From assembly GCF_033568475.1 (NCBI RefSeq), contig NC_133121.1, positions 54,163,905 through 54,227,904 on the forward strand: a DNA stretch of 64,000 nucleotides, in the 5' to 3' direction. The notes under the pieces are model-generated. The model saw nothing but the letters and a program-made list of their open reading frames with translations. It did not search any database and was not told the DNA's origin. Below are positions 55,801 to 64,000 of the stretch, piece after piece; the first letter of the stretch is position 1, and each line of letters starts with the position of its first letter. The stretch comes from Henckelia pumila. Lineage: Eukaryota; Streptophyta; Magnoliopsida; Lamiales; Gesneriaceae. Both the position numbers and the translations under genes were made by a program.

Positions 55801-56757
55801 AACCACAAGTCAAATAGTCACAGTCGGCCCACTCAAATCCCATGAGCTACTATAGTTGAACACTAATCAACTAAAACCAAGCCAACCTTAGCAAAAACAT
55901 GCAATCATCCACGAATTGCAAAATAAATAATACATGCATCATTGTTTCAAGTTATGTACAATTTCTTGATTACAATCCCTGTGTAATACAATTACAGTAT
56001 CCCGAAAATACAAAATGTAAAATCAATAACTTGAATGATACAACAGAATCTGATGATTTATTACAACTGAAACACTGTTTACAACTACAACAATACAGTA
56101 TATAAATCATCGTACTAGTCTTCGTTCCTTGAGCATGAAGCTTCTAATCGACATACGCATCGATACAAGCATACTCCCGTCCAAGTCTCTCTACATGTCC
56201 TCCCGCAAAGAACTCCGGAGAAATGGCACGTGTTAGCTAACCAGCTATGCTCTGCGTCAGTGCATGTCAATCGACCTCTTATGCTCACGATCTACCGTCA
56301 GCTTTCTTCTTGCAACTAAATCATGCTTTTGAACATGAAGTTTCCCGTATGCGTACCAAAAGCATCAATACATGCATACCGGAAAAACCATGTTCTGCAT
56401 GACAATCTCTCCAACTACGAGTGGAGAATCTCTTTGGACTGGAACCACATTTTTTATTACACACCATTCGTTCCAAAAAGCCCTCAGAGGTATCTGACGT
56501 GATATTCTCTTTCTTCTCTCCCAGACTTTTCCTGCTGGAATCCATATGTTCTTCGATCAACATCCCAATGCATCAGATGATGAACTGTAGTTAGCATATT
56601 CATGCTACTACCGGTGTTCTCATCACTGCTGCTTTCCTTATAATGAAAACTCCTGCCGCAGACCTTGGCAATGAAGAAAATTATCCTTAGGTCTCACCAA
56701 TCCTACAAGGATAACCCAAAGTCTTAGTACTATATCTCAAGTCTCTTGCATGTATAT
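52852..56757 (-). other. Interior of element G, no recognisable protein
   Basis: About 3.9 kb in which the longest frames (135 codons at 55286-55693 minus, 95 codons at 54938-55225 plus, 84 codons at 53611-53865 plus) show no gag, protease, RT or integrase motifs. Base composition is more even than in the flanking AT-rich DNA. It may descend from a coding element that has drifted, or be an unrelated filler. Confidence 0.6.
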
Positions 56758-56774
56758 GCTTTGATACCAATGAA

Positions 56775-58194
56775 TGTAGCGACCCAGCCCGGATCCGCTA
56801 CCTAATCAGAGTTTAGGAGCATAATTAAACATGCATTAAATAAATCGCTGCGGAAGACTTAAATTTAAAACAGACCGGCAGAATACAACCGGATAAATAA
56901 ATTCGATTATACAACCCAATCAAAATAAATAACCCTAAAGGCAAAACCTACAGCTAAATCCTGCTGTCTTCACTGGTCACTGGCTACTCCAAGCTCCTGG
57001 TGCCCAACCATGCACCTATAACTGCCCCGTCGAATGGGGTGTCCAGACATACAGAAACACTGGACGTGAGCTCTAAGCTCAATACGAAAGCAATGATATA
57101 TATAATATATGCAACACATAAATGACTTTAAAATCAGGGTTAAATCACTTTCTCTGGGCGCCTGGAATACACAGTACCGGGCTAGAGAGCGACTCCGCGT
57201 GGTACTCGTATATTCCCAAGACACGAATCCTCAGGAAGAATCGCCTCGACTGATGGAAACTGTCATGACTCACATCATCCCGATGCAGTCTCCGTAAAAA
57301 CATATGCATGTGCTAAAGCCGTAAAACATGGTAAAACATATAACACATACTCATGCAACACATATAATATATATCATGCTGGTCATCTCAGTCAGTACTA
57401 ACGTACCTCACTACAGGCAAATCCTAGCAGTCCCACTCTAGGTTCCAAGCCTATCAACAACTCTACAATGCAAATATCCATGCATTATTCATTAAGCTCT
57501 AAAAGCCTTAACTAAGCTATTGCATACTCCTAAATAATTTAAGGAGACCATAGCTATACCTGCGTCCGTCGTCAGCCCACTGATGGCGACTATCCCGCAA
57601 CTAGGGCATACCCTTGCTGCAGCTCCATAGCTTCGAGCACTGCTCCGCTACATGAGCACTGCCCCGTTACTATGTCAGACACTGTCTGACTATACTTAAA
57701 ATATATTTCCTACTCCAACTCTAAAATAAGAGTACCCAAAGCCCAAAATAGAGCTACTAGGGCGAAGGAGAGGAATTCGGAATTGGCAAGAAATGAGGAG
57801 CTCGGACCCTATATTTATAGACGTCGATCGAAAGCTCCGTTCCTCGATCGGACGTTCCGTTCCGGCAGATCGGAAGCTCCGTTCCTCGATCGGATGCTCC
57901 GTTCGCCACGTGTCAATTCGGTCCACATGCAACCACACACCTGTCACCGACAGCCATCGGAAGCTCCGTTCTTGATCGGACGTTCCGATCGTCGATCGGA
58001 CGCTCCGATCCTAGATCGTTGCTTCCGATCCCATTCGAGTCTTGGAACCCTCTAAACCAATTTCGAGTGTCCTGGATCCATTTTTGGGCTTCGTTAATCC
58101 TCCTAGAATTTTCTTAATCATGTTTTACTTAACCCAAACATGATTACATGATTAATTACTCATTAATCGTTAATCACGGATACGGGTCACTACA
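56775..58194 (-). repeat. 5' LTR of element G
   Basis: Partner of 51417-52836, same length and ends. The TATA box lies at 57810-57820 and the motif array at 57826-58034. Confidence 0.92.
57810..58034 (-). promoter_or_regulatory. TATA box and tandem motif array, 5' LTR of G
   Basis: Same arrangement as at 52451-52676. This copy would drive the element transcript toward lower coordinates. Confidence 0.6.
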
Positions 58195-58199
58195 TGAAC

Positions 58200-58424
58200 T
58201 ATGTGTTGGGATGCTTTCTTCAGAAAGTGGGGAGCTCTATTTATAGAGCCCCCTCCGCGCACAAACATCAGAAGGAAAATTCTATATTGAATTTTCCTTC
58301 AATATTTATCGTACATTTGGCTTTAATGTATTGCCATCTACTGCCTCATTTGCCAACACTTGCTGCCACCTCCTGCCACATGCTGCCAACACTTCTTTTC
58401 TTTATTATTTTATTAATTTCTGAC
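58200..58424 (-). repeat. 3' LTR of element B, right piece
   Basis: Resumes the B LTR after G and ends TTAATTTCTGACA; the polypurine tract (AAGTGGAAGAAT on the minus strand) follows at 58425-58436. Confidence 0.88.
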
Positions 58425-58499
58425 ATTCTTCCACTTGGAGATTTCATTGAGAATCAAACACAGCTCCACATATCCTTTCAATCTTGCCATTCCCGCTGC

Positions 58500-61400
58500 T
58501 TACGTTCCTGCGAGGCCACTTGAGGATCTACACCATTCAAACTTCTCCGTGCTCACTGGCTTGGTCAGAATATCAGCTATGTTATCCTTCATATGGATCT
58601 TCAGCATGTCCACACTTCCTTCCTCTACTACTTTCCGTACAAAGTGAAATTGTACTCCAATGTGTTTAGTCCTGGAATGAAAGGCTGGATTCCTTGCAAT
58701 GTGCAAGGCACTCTGACTGTCACAAAACAGAGGAATCTTTTCTTGTTTGTGCCCAAGCTCCTCCAATATCCTTTTAATCCATATTGCCTCCTTGCAAGCT
58801 TGAGTAGCTGCCATGTATTCTGCCTCCGTTGTAGATAATGCCACAACTGTTTGCAGTTTTGAAACCCAGCTGACTGCACCTCCTGCAACTGTAAATACAT
58901 AACGAGTAGTAGATTTTCTCTTATCTGGATCACCTGCGTAGTCTGAATCCACATAGCCCCTGAGTGTAAAATCTGATCCTCCAAAACATAATGCAGCTTC
59001 TGAGGTACCCTTAATGTATCTAAGGATCCTCTTAACCGTGCTCCAATGCTCTTGTCCAGGATTTGCCATATATCGACTGACTGCTCCCACTGCTTGTGCA
59101 ATGTCTGGTCTTGTACAAATCATGGCGAACATTAAACTCCCCACTGCTGATGCATACGGTACTCGAGACATCTCCATCTTCTCTGCTTCACTGCTAGGAC
59201 ACATCTCAGAAGATAACTTGAAGTTAATAGGAAGAGGGGTTGAAACTGGCTTACTATCTTGCATGTTGAAGCGTTGCAAGACTTTCTTCAAATAATTTTT
59301 CTGGGAAAGCCAAATCTTCCTGTTGCTTCTGTCTCGGTGAACTTGCATCCCTAGAATCTTGTTTACTGGTCCCAAGTCCTTCATATCAAATTCCCTAGCC
59401 AACTGTGCCTTCAATTCTCGGACCCGATCTTTGTTGGGGCCTGCTACCAACATGTCGTCCACGTACAACAATAAAATGATATAATCATCATCACCAGACC
59501 TCTTGAAATACGTACAAGGGTTTGCACTGAGTATGTTGTACCCAAGGCTCATGATATAGGAATCAAATCTCTTGTACCAACACCTCGGCGCCTGTTTGAG
59601 ACCGTACAGAGATTTGTTCAACCTACAAACCAAGTTCTCTTTGCCCCTTTTTTGCAAAACCTTCTGGCTGGAGCATATAGATTTTTTCTTCAAGATTGCA
59701 ATGAAGAAATGCCGTTTTCACATCTAACTGTTCTAGATGTAGGTTAAACACCGCACACAATGCCAATACTACCCTGACTGTTGAAAGTCGAACCACAGGA
59801 GAAAATATCTCATTGAAGTCAATTCCTTCTTTCTGAGCATACCCTTTGACAACCAATCTTGCACGATACCGCTCCACTTGGTTATTGCCATCACGCTTGA
59901 TCTTATAGACCCATCTGTTACCGATAGCTTTCCTTCCTCGTGGTAGTGTAACAAGATCCCAAGTTTTGTTCCTGTCCAATGCTTCCAATTCTTCCTGCAT
60001 CGCTGTCATCCACAGGGATACATTCGAGCTTTGAGTAGCCTCATGGAAACTCAACGGCTCACCATCCTCAATTAATAGACAATATGCAATGTTGCTTTCA
60101 GTGACATAATCTGAAAGCCAACCTGGTGGTCTTCTCTCTCGAGTTGACTGCCTTACTTTGGAAACCTCTGACTCAACTGGTTCTTGTTCCTCGTGCTCCG
60201 GTACTACTTCACAAGAAACTTAATCTTCGTCTGTATTATTTTCCACCTGAATGATAGTAGTTTCTGAATTCAGTGTGCATTTGTCTCCCTTCACTTTATC
60301 TTCCTCGAAGATAACATCCTTGCTGATGATAAGCTTGTGGACAGTAGGATCCCACAAGAGAAACCCCTTTACTCCATCAGCATAGCCCAAGAAGATACAC
60401 TTTCTGGATTTGGAATCCAACTTCGATATTTCTTGTTCATTGTACATAACGTACACCGGACTTCCAAATGTATGTAATCGAGAATAATCAGCTGGCTTGC
60501 CAGTCCACACCACCATCGGAGTCTTCAAATCAATCGCCACTGAAGGAGAACGATTGATGATATAAGAAGTGGTTTTGACTGCTTCTGCCCAAAATGACTT
60601 TGGTAGACCCGCAGTACTCAACATGGCTCTTGTTCTGTTCAACAAAGTTCTGTTCATCCGCTCCGCCACTCCATTCTGGTGAGGCGTGTAAGCCGTCGTG
60701 AACTATCTTTTGATGCCCTCATGCTGACAGAATGCATCAAATTCATCACTAGTATATTCTCCTCCATTTTCAGTCCTCAAACACTTGATTTTCTTATCAG
60801 AATCAAGTTCAACCCGCGCTTTGAAAACTTTGAAGACTTCGAAAACATCTGACTTCTTCTTGATTGGATACACCCAACATCTCCTAGAGAAATCATCAAT
60901 AAACGAGAAAAAGTATCTCGCTCCTACTAGGGATACCATCGGTGCTTTCCAAACATCAGAATGAATCAGCTCCAATATTCCTTTGCTCTTGGCATTAGAC
61001 GTGCCAAACTTCAATCTGTGTTGTTTACTGGTAACACAATGCTCACAAAAGGGTAGAGTCACTTTTGTAAGCCCTGGCAACAGCTTCCGTTCAGAGAGAA
61101 TCTTCATTCCTTGTTCTGACATATGTCCAAGCTTTCTATGCCACAACAGTGTTGATTCTTCTCCCGAACCAATTGATGCAACAGCTAGTTCCGCCTCTTT
61201 GTGTGTTTCCCCCAACAATACATAAAGATTTGCAGCAACCTTTTTCGCCTTCATAACCACAAGCGCGCCTTTCACAATTTTCATGATCCCTTTCTCGATA
61301 CGGGTTTTGCACCCAATATCATCCAATTGCCCCAAAGACAAAAGATTCTTTGTCAGGCCCTTCACATGTCGTACCTCCTGTATGGTGCGAATAGTACCAT

Positions 61401-62403
61401 CAAACATTTTAATTTTAATGGTACCGACCCCAGCGATTTCCAAGGCATGATCATTTCCCATGAATACTGATCCTCCTGAAACTGGTTCATACTGATCGAA
61501 CCATTCTCTCCTTGACATCATATGCCACGTTGCTCCAGAATCCATAATCCATGCATCACAAAATTTGTGTCTGTCTTCCGCAACCGTTGCTGCTTCGCTG
61601 AATAATATTTCACCACCGCCTGAAGTACTGGCCACATTTCCTTGAGATCCCTTATCGATGCTCTTCGTACACTCTCTCTTGAAGTGCCCTTTACCGCCAC
61701 ATTTAAAGCAGTGAATTTTTTTCTTCTTACTTCTTGACTTGGATCTACCATATCTGTGGCTCCCACTGGAGTCACGCTCCGTCAATCTTCCTCTTGTCAT
61801 CGGTAAAGCCTCTGCTTGCTTCGACGTTTCCAACCTATCTTCCTTGTTCCTTCGATGACTCTCTTCTCCAAGAACCGCAGTTAAGACGTCGTCAAAATTT
61901 AAATTATCCGAAAGAACATTGTTGGTAACATTGATGATGAGCTGATCGTATGAATCTGGTAGACTTTGAAGTAGAAGCTCCGCACGTTATTTTTCCTCTA
62001 TTTTATGCCCCATAGACGTGAGCCGGGAAAATAGAGTATTCAGTGTATTGATATGGTCGGTCATCGATGAGGATTCCGCCATCCAAAGAGAATAAAGCTT
62101 TCTCTTTATGAAAATCTTGTTGTGTAGTGACTTGACCTCGTATAATTTTGTCAGAGTATCCCATATAACTTTTGCGCTTTTTATTTCAGAGATACTTGAC
62201 AAAACTTCATCCGCTATAGCCAAGTGCAAATTGTCAACAGCATTGTGATTCATCTCATTCCACTTTTGATCGTCCGTGACGTCCGCCGGTCTATCTCCAA
62301 TAGCTGCCAAGCAACGCTCTTTTGTTAGAATTTCTTGCACCTTCAATTTCCACAGCAAAAAATTGCTCCCATTGAACTTTTCTATCTCGTATTTTGCCGT
62401 CAT
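58500..62403 (-). pseudogene. gag-pol of element B, three nonsense codons and a frameshift
   Basis: Starts MTAKYEIEKFNGSNF at 62403. Stops: TAA 61987-61989 in gag, TAG 60703-60705 in integrase, TAA 60220-60222 after integrase. A frameshift lies at about 59640-59690 in RT, where B has one more base than A in a C/T-rich run. The last 397 codons (59693-58500: YVDDMLVAG, GYVDSDYAGD, CDSQSALHIA, DNIADILTKP) are open. The zinc knuckle CFKCGGKGHFKREC and protease MDSGATWHM are intact. In the integrase the second catalytic Asp is Glu (RTENGGEY; codon 60769-60771), whereas A keeps Asp. Very close to A throughout. Confidence 0.9.
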
Positions 62404-62533
62404 CTTGACTACAAGAATCCTGCCTTATAAAATCTTCAAAAAATGTTTTCTGATGTGGAAGATCAGTCAAAGCTGCAACCACAGAGCATACTCAGAATTT
62501 TAAGAAATTTTATGCCAAGGCTCTGATACCACT

Positions 62534-63028
62534 TGTTGGTTCCAGGTGCGGCATCACGAGATAGAAATTATGTAAATTGAAGAATAAATAGATAGCAAGA
62601 TTTACGTGGAATACCCCCAAAAAATTATTAGGGTAAAAACCACGGGCAAGACCAAAAGATTCCACTATAATATTTGGAGAATTACAACCTCTCTCTGTGT
62701 TTCCAAAGAGACACACTCTCTTAATACAGGAGAAAATCTATCTCACAAATATTATAGAAATACACTCAAAATTACTTGAATGCTTTAAACTGAGAAATGA
62801 ACTCTGTGTTGGGATGCTTTCTTCATAAAGTGGGGAGCTCTATTTATAGAGCCCCCTCCGCGCACAAACATCAGAAGGAAAATTCTATATTTAATTTTCC
62901 TTCAATATTTATCGTACATTTGGCTTTAATGTATTGCCATCTACCGCCTCGTTTGCCAACACTTGCTGCCACCTCCTGCCACATGCTGCCAACACTTCTT
63001 TTCTTTATTATTTTATTAATTGCTGACA
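62534..63028 (-). repeat. 5' LTR of element B
   Basis: TGTTGGTTCCAGG to TTAATTGCTGACA, 495 bp, uninterrupted. It shows the empty target of G (GAAATGAACTCTGTG near 62795). Confidence 0.92.
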
Positions 63029-63033
63029 GATGT

Positions 63034-63840
63034 CAGTTAAACGTAATTGAAAGAAACCAAGACTGAAGTACTCGAAGGAATATTCAGAATATCAACCCAT
63101 TATGCCATCTATTTTTTGATAAGTTTTTTCGTACATTTCAATGGATAGTTCAGAAATTCAAATGCATTACCTCGTACTTGACGTGCACCACAAGACAAAA
63201 GAACGACACCTATTTTTGGAAGAAATCATCTTTGAATTTTGTGACCGTTTCCCTTCAAGGCTATAAATAGAAGACCAAAATCAGTTGAGAAAGCTACTCC
63301 AACTCACGAGATTTTTCAAGCAATCTATAAGCTTTCAAGTCAACTGAAATTTACAAAGCTCTCAAGCTAAATTGATCAAAGAATCCAAACACACTTTACA
63401 AGTTGTATATTTGATCGTTCAAGGATCACATTGTGCTAAGTCATTGAGTTGTAATTCATTGTAATTCAAATCAATTGAGATACTAGAGAGTTTCAGTTTT
63501 GGCAGTGTTAAGTCCAAAATTGAGTTGGGATTTTGCAAAAGTTGTAAGATTCAAAGCCTTCTAATGAGTGGAAGACGGATGACATATGAGTTTTTAAGTC
63601 TACGAACATCCAGAAACAAAGACTTGTCTCTTTACTTTCAGATGACCTGTCTTTCTAGACATTATATAATGTTCTACTCTGTCAGTTTACTTTATTCCGC
63701 ATAAACTTGGTTATTTAACTGATATTGATAGTCGAGAAAGACATAGTTCAGTTTTCAACCCAATTGAATTCATTTGAAGAAGAAATTCTTGTTGTGAGTG
63801 TGTATTCACCACCCTCTACACACACATCCGGTTCTTACAA
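63034..63840 (+). mobile_element. Probable SIRE/Maximus-type LTR, interrupted by copia B
   Basis: Has a TATA box (CTATAAATAGAAG near 63262) and LTR-like text (TTACAAAGCTCTCAAGC, CGAACATCCAGAAAC), and ends near CGGTTCTTACA followed by AGTTGTATCAGATCAAGG, a decayed initiator-Met primer site. Its left part would be at about 50950-51142, on the other side of B. The 5' start is not fixed, so this is tentative. Confidence 0.45.
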
Positions 63841-64000
63841 GTTGTATCAGATCAAGGTTATTTTTTTACTTTTGAACATATATTCTAAAATGGAATCTGT
63901 TAGAATCGGTGAATGCGTGTAAAGGAGGGGTGAATACACCACATGCACTTTTCTTTAAATTGATGACTGAGTTCATTCGTGGTCACAACTGAACAATTTG
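63841..64000. other. Right edge, no gene seen
   Basis: A TGTTAGAATCGGTG start followed by AGGAGGGGTGAATACAC at about 63898-63945 may be the first bases of another repeat that continues beyond the window. Confidence 0.3.

Larger units (their letters stand above)
51417..58194 (-). mobile_element. Non-autonomous chromovirus-like gypsy element G (LARD-like)
   Basis: Two LTRs of exactly 1420 bp (51417-52836 and 56775-58194), about 1.5% different. Target duplication TAAAC/TGAAC (51412-51416, 58195-58199), one mismatch; the uninterrupted right LTR of B has TGAAC. On the minus strand the primer site TGGTATCAAAGC (56758-56769) and the polypurine tract AAGGGGGGGGGAGAA (52837-52851) are in place. The segment before the tract (TTTCGAGGATGAAATC) recalls the end of Tekay/Del-type pol genes. 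The 3.9-kb interior shows no gag or pol, so it must have moved with proteins from a relative. Confidence 0.88.
51148..63028 (-). mobile_element. Ty1/copia element B (Tork/Tnt1-like), same family as A
   Basis: The right LTR (62534-63028, 495 bp) and the split left LTR (51148-51416 plus 58200-58424, 494 bp) enclose a gag-pol on the minus strand. Duplication GATGT on both sides (51143-51147, 63029-63033). The primer site (TGGTATCAGAGCC) lies near 62518-62531. The two LTRs differ by about 3% by eye. Element G is inserted in the 3' LTR. Confidence 0.93.

Overview
This is eukaryotic nuclear DNA from a flowering plant, most likely a eudicot. It is AT-rich and dominated by Ty1/copia and Ty3/gypsy LTR retrotransposons, with a CACTA element, a hAT-type element, a Mutator-like MITE and a tRNA-derived SINE. 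Only one convincing host gene is present: a leucine-rich-repeat receptor kinase at 46377-49460. A lamiid source is possible from the style of the retroelement proteins, but this is a guess. No bacterial features, CRISPR, rRNA or tRNA genes were seen.

Layout. 1-1855: gag remnant of a Ty3/gypsy element (minus strand) split by a chromovirus-type solo LTR (336-1642, duplication AGAAT). 2580-3377: MULE-like MITE with a 9-bp duplication. 4277-43868: one Tat/Retand-type gypsy element (called F, plus strand), whose two 435-bp LTRs are now 39 kb apart and are still flanked by ATATA on both sides. It has been hit by four kinds of insertion: copia element D (5371-16499, duplication CTCGC), which itself holds solo LTR E (13711-15552, TCATG); an LTR-like block (16689-17738) where protease and reverse transcriptase should be; a CACTA transposon (19800-24829, TAC) carrying a Ulp1-like protease gene; and copia element A (28296-42720, GCCGC), which holds copia element C (30386-39754, TGAGT). 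F also has an intron-bearing antisense reading frame between integrase and the 3' LTR.

44800-45334: GC-rich hAT-type non-autonomous element (8-bp duplication). 45689-45905: SINE (14-bp duplication). 46377-49460: LRR receptor kinase of the non-RD class with one 93-bp intron. 49461-51142: intergenic DNA with a possible gene fragment. 51148-63028: copia element B (GATGT), whose 3' LTR is split by element G (51417-58194), a chromovirus-like element without recognisable proteins but with near-identical LTRs. 63034-64000: probably the rest of an older SIRE-type LTR into which B jumped.

Elements A and B are one family (Tork/Tnt1-like); C, D and solo LTR E are a second family (Angela-like, long LTRs). 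Every copia polyprotein here has a few nonsense codons or frameshifts and is marked pseudogene, although D and C are nearly open. By-eye LTR divergences (F about 6%, B about 3%, D about 3%, A about 2%, G and C about 1.5%) agree with the nesting order: hosts are older than their guests.
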